A DNA stretch of 64,000 nt from Bacillota bacterium (GTDB taxonomy: Bacteria; Bacillota; Clostridia; Lachnospirales; Lachnospiraceae), in assembly GCA_023436065.1 (NCBI GenBank), contig JAEZKU010000027.1, positions 3,570 through 67,569 of the forward strand. The letters are read 5' to 3'. Made by a program: the position numbers and the translations under genes. The notes beneath the pieces were generated by a model that worked only from the letters and a program-made list of their open reading frames with translations, was not told the origin of the DNA and ran no database searches. Positions 33,665-41,420 of this stretch are shown here, piece by piece. Every line of letters begins with the position of its first letter. The stretch's first letter is position 1.

Positions 33665-34870
33665 ATGAGTAGAGCATTAATCATTGGTGCCGGCGGAGTA
33701 GCCGGGGTAGTCATTCATAAATGCTGCCAGAATTCTGAGGTTTTTGAGGAAATCTGCATTGCCAGCAGAACCAAGTCCAAATGTGATAAGTATAAGGAGC
33801 AGGTGGAAGCAAAGGGCTATAAAACTAAAGTAACCACAGCCCATGTAGATGCAGACAATACGGAAGAATTAATCGCGTTAATCAATCAGTATAAGCCGGA
33901 CATCGTCATTAATGTGGCACTTCCTTATCAGGATCTTACAATCATGGATGCCTGCCTCGCAACTAAGACGGATTATCTGGATACCGCCAACTATGAGCCT
34001 AAGGATACGGCTAAGTTTGAATACAAATGGCAATGGGCTTACAGAGAGCGCTTTGAGAAGGCCGGAATTACAGCCATTCTTGGCTGCGGTTTTGATCCCG
34101 GAGTTACTCAGGTATTCTCCGCTTATGCCTTAAAGCATTATTTTGATGAAATCCATACTATTGATATCTTAGATGCCAATGCAGGTGATCACGGATATCC
34201 CTTTGCAACCAATTTTAATCCTGAAATCAATATTCGTGAGATTACTGCGAACGGCAGTTATTTTGAGAACGGTGAATTCCATGAGACAGAGCCCTTGGAG
34301 ATTAAGAGAGTATACAATTTCCCCGAGATCGGACCAAAGGACATGTATCTCTTGCATCATGAGGAAATGGAATCCCTTGCCCTTAACATACCGGGAATCA
34401 AAAAAATTCGTTTCTTTATGACCTTCTCCGAACGTTATCTTACTCACTTAAGAGTACTGGAGAATGTAGGTATGACCTCCATTGAACCGATAAACTATGA
34501 GGGTCAGCAGATCATCCCTCTGCAGTTCTTAAAGGCAGTGCTTCCCGATCCTGCTTCCTTAGGTCCGAGAACCAAAGGAAAGACCAACATCGGTTGTATC
34601 TATACCGGTGTAAAGGATGGGAAAGAGGTACGTTATTATGTCTATAATGTATGTGATCATGAGGAATGCTACCGTGAGGTTGGTTCTCAGGCTATTTCCT
34701 ATACAACTGGCGTACCTGCAATGATCGGAGCTGAGATGGTTCTGACCGGTAAGTGGAAGAAGCCGGGTGTCTTTAATGTGGAAGAGCTGGATCCCGATCC
34801 CTTCATGGATGAATTGAACCGCTGGGGACTTCCCTGGAAGGAAAGCTTCCAGCCGGAGATGGTTGATTAA
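33665..34870 (+). CDS. Carboxynorspermidine/carboxyspermidine dehydrogenase
   Basis: 401 aa, saccharopine-dehydrogenase-like. N-terminal Rossmann motif ALIIGAGGVAGVV, then YLDTANYEP and GITAILGCGFDPGVTQVF, typical of the clade that condenses aspartate semialdehyde with a diamine (putrescine or diaminopropane) using NADPH. The immediate neighbour nspC decarboxylates the product, which supports this over lysine metabolism. AAGGAG precedes the ATG. The stop is 17 bases before nspC. Confidence 0.9.
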   Translation: MSRALIIGAGGVAGVVIHKCCQNSEVFEEICIASRTKSKCDKYKEQVEAKGYKTKVTTAHVDADNTEELIALINQYKPDIVINVALPYQDLTIMDACLATKTDYLDTANYEPKDTAKFEYKWQWAYRERFEKAGITAILGCGFDPGVTQVFSAYALKHYFDEIHTIDILDANAGDHGYPFATNFNPEINIREITANGSYFENGEFHETEPLEIKRVYNFPEIGPKDMYLLHHEEMESLALNIPGIKKIRFFMTFSERYLTHLRVLENVGMTSIEPINYEGQQIIPLQFLKAVLPDPASLGPRTKGKTNIGCIYTGVKDGKEVRYYVYNVCDHEECYREVGSQAISYTTGVPAMIGAEMVLTGKWKKPGVFNVEELDPDPFMDELNRWGLPWKESFQPEMVD

Positions 34871-34887
34871 CAATATAGGAGTTCGTG

Positions 34888-36024
34888 ATGAATATTGATT
34901 TTAATCAGGTTTCAACCCCTTGCTATGTGGTTGATGAAGGACTGTTGAAAAAGAACTTAGAGATTATGCACAGTGTCATAGAACGTACCGGATGTGAGAT
35001 ACTGCTTGCACAGAAGGCTTATTCCATGTATTCCACCTACCCGATGATAGGACAATACTTGAGTGGAACCACAGCCAGCTCCTTATTTGAAGCAAAGCTT
35101 GGTTATGAGGAGATGGGAAAGGAGGTTCATATCTTTTCACCTGCTTACCGTGAGGATGAATTTGATGAGATCCTGTCCATCTGTGATCATATCGTATTTA
35201 ACTCGATCGCGCAGTGGGAGAAGTACAAGGCTAAGGTTTTGGCAAGTCCCCGTAAGGTATCCTGCGGCTTAAGAATCAATCCGGAATATTCTGAGATTGA
35301 GACCGATTTATATAATCCCTGTTTTCCGAACTCCAGATTCGGAATTACCCTGGACGGACTGAAGGAAGCAGATTTAACAGGTATTGAGGGACTGCATTTT
35401 CATACCATGTGTGAGCAGAACTCCGATGTCCTGGCGCGTACCTTAAGAGTGGTGGAAGAAAAATTCGGCACCTATATGCAGGATATGAAATGGATTAATT
35501 TCGGTGGCGGACATCATATCACCAGAGAGGATTATGATATCGAAACACTTGTGAACTGCATACAGCAGGTGGCAGATACTTATGATGTTAAAGTATATCT
35601 GGAGCCCGGTGAGGCAGTAGCCCTGAATGCCGGATTTCTGGTCAGCTCTGTGCTGGAGTTGGGAGAGAACGGTATGCAGCTGGCCATCCTTGATACCTCA
35701 GCCTCCTGCCATATGCCCGATGTCATAGAGATGCCTTACCGTCCGAATATCATTGGTTCCGGGAAAACAGGAGAATATGCCTTTACCTATCGCCTTGGCG
35801 GTCCTACCTGCCTGGCCGGTGACGTGATCGGTGATTATTCCTTTCGGGAACCTCTGAAGGTTGGGGACAAGCTGATATTTTGTGATATGGCAATATACTC
35901 TATGGTGAAGAACAACACCTTTAACGGCATTAACCTGCCAGCCATTTATCTGAACACCGTAAACAACGAACTAAAGCTGATCCGTCAATTCGGATATGAG
36001 GACTTCAAGCACAGATTATCCTAA
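34888..36024 (+). CDS. nspC: Carboxynorspermidine/carboxyspermidine decarboxylase
   Basis: 378 aa PLP enzyme of the alanine-racemase fold (fold type III). Motifs: STPCYVVDEGLLKKNLEIM at the start, LLAQKAYSMYS with the PLP Lys, GLHFHTMCEQ, INFGGGHHIT, and LEPGEAVALNAGF; the C-terminal GPTCLAGDVIGDY supplies the Cys/Asp of the other subunit's site. It turns carboxy(nor)spermidine into (nor)spermidine. ATAGGAG lies six bases before ATG 34888. A strong terminator follows. Confidence 0.93.
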   Translation: MNIDFNQVSTPCYVVDEGLLKKNLEIMHSVIERTGCEILLAQKAYSMYSTYPMIGQYLSGTTASSLFEAKLGYEEMGKEVHIFSPAYREDEFDEILSICDHIVFNSIAQWEKYKAKVLASPRKVSCGLRINPEYSEIETDLYNPCFPNSRFGITLDGLKEADLTGIEGLHFHTMCEQNSDVLARTLRVVEEKFGTYMQDMKWINFGGGHHITREDYDIETLVNCIQQVADTYDVKVYLEPGEAVALNAGFLVSSVLELGENGMQLAILDTSASCHMPDVIEMPYRPNIIGSGKTGEYAFTYRLGGPTCLAGDVIGDYSFREPLKVGDKLIFCDMAIYSMVKNNTFNGINLPAIYLNTVNNELKLIRQFGYEDFKHRLS

Positions 36025-36104
36025 TTCAAGTAATTTTATAAATTTCAAAAGAATCTTATATGACTTATAAAAGTGGTCCTTTTAACAAGAGTCAGGTATA
36101 GAAG

Positions 36105-36160
36105 GAGAAAGAACCGGATTCCCATCATTCATTCTTGGGAATACCGGTTCTTTCTCTTTT
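36105..36160 (+). terminator. Strong terminator of the polyamine cluster
   Basis: GAGAAAGAACCGG plus ATTCCCA pair with TGGGAAT and CCGGTTCTTTCTC with one bulged A, then TTTT. About 20 bp of stem. Confidence 0.9.
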
Positions 36161-36286
36161 CGACTTTTCAACTTAGGTTAATGAACCACAAATGAGAAGA
36201 TTGCGAGGTTTGATCCATAGATTTTAAAGCAGACATGAATATTTGTGAGCCTGTTTAATAAATTTAAAGTAAGAAACTTTTGCAGG

Positions 36287-37657
36287 ATGATTCCCTTGAA
36301 AAAAAGCTTAGCATTTAAAAAAAATATTTTGGCAGCCTTGCCCTGTATTGCGGTGATCGTTTTTGCCGCAGTTTTTCATTATGATAACTTGAGAAATTAT
36401 TATGAGGAAGTATTTACAAAAAGCGGACTGGAGTATGTGGATACCGAAAGAGAAGCGAAGAAGGAGAATGAGCGTGCAGCAGAAAATGAAAGGGAATATC
36501 AGAAGCTGCTCCGTGCCGAAGAGGATAAATATAATCCGACCGATCAAAATTCAGAGGTGAATGATAAGGATACAGAATCAATCGTTAAGCTGCCGAAGCT
36601 CCATGCTTTATCGGCTCTTTTGCTGGATGCACAAAATAATCGGGTGCTTTATGAAAAGAACGGGTATGATAAGATGCCAATGGCAAGTACCACAAAGATT
36701 ATGACCTGTATCTTAGCCCTTGAGAATTCCAAGCCGCGGGATGTGGTCAAGGTCTCGTCCTATGCAGCCGGAATGCCCGATGTACAACTCAATATCCGAG
36801 CAGGAGAAGAATATTATATGGGGGATCTTCTCTACTCGCTGATGCTCGAGAGTCATAATGATGTTGCGGTTGCCATAGCAGAGCATGTGGGTGGTTCCGT
36901 GGAAGGTTTTGCAAAAATGATGAATGAAAAGGCAAAGTCACTTGGCTGTGAGCATACTAATTTTGTCACGCCCAACGGATTGGATGCCCAAGGGCATTAT
37001 ACCACTGCAAGGGATCTTGCAGTGATTGCCAGTTATGCGATAAGAAATGAGGATTTTATCAAGGTCACTAATACCACCTCCTATTCTTTCAAGGAGCTTA
37101 AGAAGGGCAGAAGTCATACTGTCTCCAATAAAAACCGTTTCCTTTTTATGATGGATGGTGCAATCGGTGTAAAGACAGGTTTTACGGGTGATGCCGGTTA
37201 TTGCTTTGTCGGTGCGATTAAGAGATCGGACCGAACCTTAATATCGGTTGTACTCGGCTGTGGCTGGCCGCCGAAAAAGAATCTGAAATGGGTGGATACC
37301 AAGGAACTGATGGCCTACGGTGTCACCAATTATCATGAGAGACAGCTTCCCCTGGAAACCGAGTTGGAACCGCTGCACGTACAGAAGGGGCAGCAAAACT
37401 ATGAACCGCTTCATATTGAAGGGAACTTAACCTTGCTTATGAGGGACGACGAAAAGGTAAGAGTAAAATATGAGCTTCCAAAATATTTAAAGGCTCCCGT
37501 GAAGAAAAACAGTATCATAGGTTATGCTGATTACTATATCAATGATTTCTTATTTACTCGAGTTCCGATCTGTGCAGTCCTGGACATTAAAGAGCTGGAT
37601 CTGCCCTATTGCTTCCGGCGTATTCTTGACTTATGGAGCTGTGACGTTATAAAATAG
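36287..37657 (+). CDS. Second D-alanyl-D-alanine carboxypeptidase (DacF-like) with coiled N-terminal linker
   Basis: About 456 aa. An N-terminal membrane helix (NILAALPCIAVIVFAAVF) is followed by a charged, helical linker rich in Glu, Lys and Arg (about 45-90) and then the penicillin-binding domain: STTK (S-x-x-K), ESHNDVAVA (S-x-N) and VKTGFTGDAGYCF (KTG). A beta domain ends the protein. The start is unsure: ATG 36287 or TTG 36296, the latter better spaced from AGGA; an upstream GTG at 36245 is unlikely. It differs from the 16574 paralogue by its anchor and linker, which would place the catalytic domain away from the membrane. Confidence 0.85.
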   Translation: MIPLKKSLAFKKNILAALPCIAVIVFAAVFHYDNLRNYYEEVFTKSGLEYVDTEREAKKENERAAENEREYQKLLRAEEDKYNPTDQNSEVNDKDTESIVKLPKLHALSALLLDAQNNRVLYEKNGYDKMPMASTTKIMTCILALENSKPRDVVKVSSYAAGMPDVQLNIRAGEEYYMGDLLYSLMLESHNDVAVAIAEHVGGSVEGFAKMMNEKAKSLGCEHTNFVTPNGLDAQGHYTTARDLAVIASYAIRNEDFIKVTNTTSYSFKELKKGRSHTVSNKNRFLFMMDGAIGVKTGFTGDAGYCFVGAIKRSDRTLISVVLGCGWPPKKNLKWVDTKELMAYGVTNYHERQLPLETELEPLHVQKGQQNYEPLHIEGNLTLLMRDDEKVRVKYELPKYLKAPVKKNSIIGYADYYINDFLFTRVPICAVLDIKELDLPYCFRRILDLWSCDVIK

Positions 37658-37745
37658 ATATAGAAAATACCAATGTTAATGACTGAAATCAAGCTTTTCT
37701 GCTAATGCTAAGCTCAGTCATCAATTTACGATTGGAGGAATACTC

Positions 37746-38942
37746 ATGAGTAAAAGAATCACTGATAAGGTTACCTGGGTCGGAAAGACGGATTGGGAAT
37801 TAAGATCCTTCCATGGAATGGAATATTCCACAAGAAGAGGCTCCTCATATAATTCCTATTTGATCCGAGATACCAAGAATGTATTAATCGATACAGTATG
37901 GCTTCCTTTTGATAAGGAATTTGTTAATCGCTTAAAGAAGGAAATCGATCTGAAGGATTTGGATTATATTATTATGAACCATTCCGAGGTGGATCACAGC
38001 GGAGCACTGCCGGAGCTGATGCGTGAGATTCCGGATACGCCGATTTATTGTACCGCAAACGGAGCAAAGATCATAAAAGGACATTACCACAAGGACTGGA
38101 ACTTCGTGACAGTCCGCACCGGAGACAGTCTGTCCCTGGGAACCTCTACGCTTACTTTTGTAGAAGCTCCGATGCTGCACTGGCCAGATACCATGTTTAC
38201 CTATATGTCCGGAGAAAACATCCTGTTCAGCAATGATGCCTTTGGCCAGCATTATGCTACGGAATCTTTGTTCAATGATGATGCGGAACAGGATGAACTG
38301 TACGCAGAAGCAATTAAATATTATGCCAATATATTAACTCCCTTCAGTAAGCTTGTCGTAAAGAAGATTGAGGAGGTATTGGGACTCGGACTGCCGGTAA
38401 ATATGATTTGCCCCAGCCACGGAGTCATCTGGCGTGAGAATCCGACACAGATCGTAGAAAAGTATCTTCTTTGGGCAAAGGATTATCAGGAGAATCAGAT
38501 TACCATCATCTATGACACCATGTGGAATGCGACCAGAAAAATGGCGGAAGCCATAGAAAGCGGAATAGCGCAGGAGGACCCCGGAGTTAAGCTAAAGCTG
38601 ATCAATGCTTCAAAGGAAGACAAAAATGACGTTATTACTGAAATCTATAAATCAAAAGCGATCCTGCTTGGTGCACCAACCATCAATAATGGAGTAACCC
38701 ATGCCATCGGTGGTATTCTTGAGATGCTTAGGGGACTGAAGCTGAAGAACAAGGTAGCTGCAACCTTCGGTAGCTACGGCTGGAGCGGTGAAGGAACAAA
38801 GGTTTTATCTGAGGGCCTGGCTGCCTGCGGCATCAAACTTCTGAACGACGGTATCAGACAGCTTTGGGTTCCGGAGGACAACGGTCTGGAGCAATGCAGG
38901 CAATTCGGAAGGGATTTTGTCAAGAACCTTAATAATCAATAA
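37746..38942 (+). CDS. Flavodiiron protein (FprA family)
   Basis: 398 aa. The N-terminal metallo-beta-lactamase-like domain holds the diiron ligands: NHSEVDHSG (H-x-E-x-D-H), the His of MLHWPDTMFTY, an Asp in FSNDAFGQH and the C-terminal CPSHGVIWR. From residue 255 a flavodoxin domain follows (IIYDTMWNATRKMAEAI, APTINNGVTHAIGG, FGSYGWSGEGTK) that binds FMN. Such A-type flavoproteins reduce oxygen to water or NO to nitrous oxide, protecting anaerobes. GGAGG precedes the ATG. Single-gene unit with a terminator after. Confidence 0.95.
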   Translation: MSKRITDKVTWVGKTDWELRSFHGMEYSTRRGSSYNSYLIRDTKNVLIDTVWLPFDKEFVNRLKKEIDLKDLDYIIMNHSEVDHSGALPELMREIPDTPIYCTANGAKIIKGHYHKDWNFVTVRTGDSLSLGTSTLTFVEAPMLHWPDTMFTYMSGENILFSNDAFGQHYATESLFNDDAEQDELYAEAIKYYANILTPFSKLVVKKIEEVLGLGLPVNMICPSHGVIWRENPTQIVEKYLLWAKDYQENQITIIYDTMWNATRKMAEAIESGIAQEDPGVKLKLINASKEDKNDVITEIYKSKAILLGAPTINNGVTHAIGGILEMLRGLKLKNKVAATFGSYGWSGEGTKVLSEGLAACGIKLLNDGIRQLWVPEDNGLEQCRQFGRDFVKNLNNQ

Positions 38943-38960
38943 GAAATAAATAAGCAATAA

Positions 38961-39010
38961 AATAACCGTAATAATATGGCTTAAGCAAAATAATAACCGT
39001 ATTAATATGG
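38961..39010 (+). repeat. 19-bp direct repeat pair
   Basis: AATAACCGTAATAATATGG (38961) is repeated at 38992 with one change (18 of 19), 31 bases apart. It lies in the AT-rich gap 38943-39283, which has no gene. Confidence 0.6.
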
Positions 39011-39046
39011 TTGTTGCATAATACTATAATAATATTCAAAGTAAGG

Positions 39047-39093
39047 ATACAGGTATCTCGTCATGTATTGATTGATGGGGTACCTGTATTTTT
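39047..39093 (+). terminator. Terminator after the flavodiiron gene
   Basis: ATACAGGTA (39047-39055) pairs with TACCTGTAT (39081-39089), with TCTC/GGGG able to add weak pairs; TTTTT follows. Confidence 0.75.
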
Positions 39094-39283
39094 ACTCGTT
39101 ACTTTATTAGGAGTGTAACAGTTTCTCAGTTTCCATATAGATACAATGAATCCTGTTTTTAATTATTTTTCTATTTTTTATTAATTTTTCTAAAATCATG
39201 GAACCAATTCCGTCCCTGCTTCGTCTTATGATAGAAGGCACGAACTTCAGAGATATAAAGTCGTACATATTATGGAGGGAATT

Positions 39284-39514
39284 ATGAAGAAAATAGTTAA
39301 TAAATATAGAATTAGTAAGTTTCATCGCTTCATGAACGGCTTAGTGTTCGGAATCATTTCTGTGATTACAGTTCTCCTTTGCCTGTCATCAATCTTTGTC
39401 TATCAGACATCGGACTCCTATGTCATACTTTGGTTCTTCATCTCAATCTGCAGTATGCTGCTTGGTCTTTTCAGCATGTTTAATACGAAGGAAAGTCAAA
39501 AGGCAGGGCTATAA
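39284..39514 (+). CDS. Small two-helix membrane protein, unknown function
   Basis: 76 aa starting at ATG 39284 with GGAGGG just upstream. Basic N-terminus (KKIVNKYRISKFHR), two hydrophobic helices (FGIISVITVLLCLSSIFVYQ and YVILWFFISICSMLLGLF) and a short polar tail. I do not recognise a family. It is a single gene, placed between the flavodiiron terminator and the kdgK promoter. Confidence 0.6.
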   Translation: MKKIVNKYRISKFHRFMNGLVFGIISVITVLLCLSSIFVYQTSDSYVILWFFISICSMLLGLFSMFNTKESQKAGL

Positions 39515-39550
39515 CTGCAATATTTGCAAGATTTTGAAAGCTTTTTGCCA

Positions 39551-39579
39551 TTGACGACAGAATACGTGGAAACTATACT
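39551..39579 (+). promoter_or_regulatory. Vegetative promoter of kdgK
   Basis: TTGACG (39551-39556), 17-base spacer, TATACT (39574-39579). Confidence 0.8.
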
Positions 39580-39624
39580 TAGCTTATACAAGAACTATCA
39601 TTTTCACTATAAGGAGATTAAACA

Positions 39625-40647
39625 ATGGCAAAGGTTATCACGATGGGAGAGATCATGCTTCGTCTGTCCACTCCCGGATTTCAGAGAATAATACAGTCCG
39701 ACAGTTTTGATGTATGCTATGGAGGCGGTGAAGCAAATGTTGCCGTGTCCCTGGCAAATTACGGACATGACGCATATTTTGTTACCAAGGTTCCTAAGAA
39801 CCCAATCGGAGAGGCTGCGGTTGCTGCACTCAGAAGGCATAATGTGAACTGCGACTTCGTAGCAAAGGGCGGAGAGAGACTTGGCATATACTTTCTTGAA
39901 ACCGGAGCATCCATGAGAGCCTCCAATGTGGTTTACGACAGAGCTCATGCCTCCATCTCTGAGGCTGATCCCTCTGATTTTGATTTTGATGCGATTTTTG
40001 AAGGAGCGGACTGGTTCCATTTTACCGGAATCACTCCGGCAATCAGTGATAAAGCCGCTGTTCTTACAGAAGAGGCTTTAAAAGCAGCAAAACGTAAGAA
40101 CATCACCGTATCTGTGGATTTGAATTTCCGCAAAAAGCTCTGGTCTTCCGAAAAGGCACAGAGAATCATGACGAATCTGATGCAATATGTGGATGTATGC
40201 ATTGGTAATGAAGAGGATGCTGAGAAGGTACTTGGTTTCAAACCGGGAAAGACGGATGTCACAAGCGGAGAGCTTGAACTTGCCGGATATCAGGATATCT
40301 TTGAGCAGATGATCAAGAAATTTAATTTCAAATATGTCGTTAGTTCCCTCAGAGAGAGCTATTCCGCTTCAGATAACGGTTGGTCGGCTTGCATCTATGA
40401 CGGTAAGAAGTTCTATCATTCCAAAAAATATAATATCCGAATTGTTGACCGCGTCGGCGGAGGAGATGCTTTTGCAGGTGGTTTGATTTGCGGACTGCTG
40501 GATGGTAAGTCCATGGAGGAAGCTCTGGAATTCGGTGTGGCAGCTTCTGCATTAAAGCATACGATACCGGGGGACTTTAACCTTGTATCCAGAGCAGAAG
40601 TGGAAGCATTGGTCGGAGGAGATGCCTCCGGAAGAGTCCAGAGGTAG
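39625..40647 (+). CDS. kdgK: 2-dehydro-3-deoxygluconokinase (PfkB family sugar kinase)
   Basis: 340 aa. Phosphorylates 2-keto-3-deoxygluconate, a product of pectin and uronate breakdown, to KDPG. PfkB signatures: YGGGEANVAVSLANYG at the N-terminus and IVDRVGGGDAFAGGLICGLL near residue 275 with the catalytic Asp and anion hole. The TMGEIMLRLSTPGF start and ETGASMRASNVVYDRA stretch fit the KDG kinase clade better than fructokinase. No KDPG aldolase or uronate gene is next to it. AAGGAG precedes the ATG. Confidence 0.88.
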   Translation: MAKVITMGEIMLRLSTPGFQRIIQSDSFDVCYGGGEANVAVSLANYGHDAYFVTKVPKNPIGEAAVAALRRHNVNCDFVAKGGERLGIYFLETGASMRASNVVYDRAHASISEADPSDFDFDAIFEGADWFHFTGITPAISDKAAVLTEEALKAAKRKNITVSVDLNFRKKLWSSEKAQRIMTNLMQYVDVCIGNEEDAEKVLGFKPGKTDVTSGELELAGYQDIFEQMIKKFNFKYVVSSLRESYSASDNGWSACIYDGKKFYHSKKYNIRIVDRVGGGDAFAGGLICGLLDGKSMEEALEFGVAASALKHTIPGDFNLVSRAEVEALVGGDASGRVQR

Positions 40648-40666
40648 TTCAAACAGGTGGATTTTC

Positions 40667-40700
40667 AAGGAAGGCTTGTCCTATGCAAGCCTTCCTTTTT
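40667..40700 (+). terminator. Terminator after kdgK
   Basis: AAGGAAGGCTTG pairs with CAAGCCTTCCTT around a seven-base loop, then T. Confidence 0.93.
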
Positions 40701-40814
40701 ATATATTTCCAAATTTGTTTAGTTTGGCAGGAAAAAAAGCTTGATTATTTCTCTATGAAATATTATCATTAAGGATGTCTGAAAATTTGAAGATTTATAT
40801 GGAGGAGTATCTAC

Positions 40815-41354
40815 ATGAGAAGAATTAGAGCAAAGGAAAAACAGGATGAAAAGGCATCAGTTCATTTATTAGATTCGAAAAAGAAAATTCTTGTTGCAGG
40901 GATAATCGTAGCAGTCCTCTTAATCATTTCCGGCGTATTTATATATATGGAGAACAACGACAATAAGATTATAGTGAAGAACGGCACCGATCTTAAGCTT
41001 GAATCTTTGGTTGCATATTATAGAGGTCCGGAAGATCAGCTCAACGATGGAATTACTGTGACTGGGCTGAATGCCGGTGAGTCCGTCAGCTATCCTACAG
41101 AAGCGATTGATCTGTACAATCAGGAAGCTAACTTAGAAATCAGGTTTAATTTTGAAAATCATGAATCCATGTTAGTTGATGCCGGTATCTTCAATGATGT
41201 ATTCGATGGTAAGGTGACCATTGATTTTGCTCCCGTGGGAGATAATAAGGTAGAAATCCGTGTAAAAGCGAAATCCGGTGTGGTTAATTCTCCCCGCATT
41301 AATTGTGATGAAGTGTATACCATTAACCTGAATGAGGATTATATTGAAGAATAA
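40815..41354 (+). CDS. Membrane-anchored protein of unknown function
   Basis: 179 aa. A charged cytoplasmic N-terminus (about 28 residues) precedes one helix (ILVAGIIVAVLLIISGVFIYM); the rest is an extracytoplasmic beta-rich domain of about 130 residues with no Cys pair, lipobox or catalytic motif that I recognise. GGAGGAG lies ahead of the ATG. It is followed after 66 bases by the hydratase gene with no terminator between them, but a functional link is not evident. Confidence 0.6.
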   Translation: MRRIRAKEKQDEKASVHLLDSKKKILVAGIIVAVLLIISGVFIYMENNDNKIIVKNGTDLKLESLVAYYRGPEDQLNDGITVTGLNAGESVSYPTEAIDLYNQEANLEIRFNFENHESMLVDAGIFNDVFDGKVTIDFAPVGDNKVEIRVKAKSGVVNSPRINCDEVYTINLNEDYIEE

Positions 41355-41420
41355 GCTTTAACTGATGAAAAAACATAGGCGTAAATGCGTAAAAAATACG
41401 TGTATATATAGGAGGCAACT

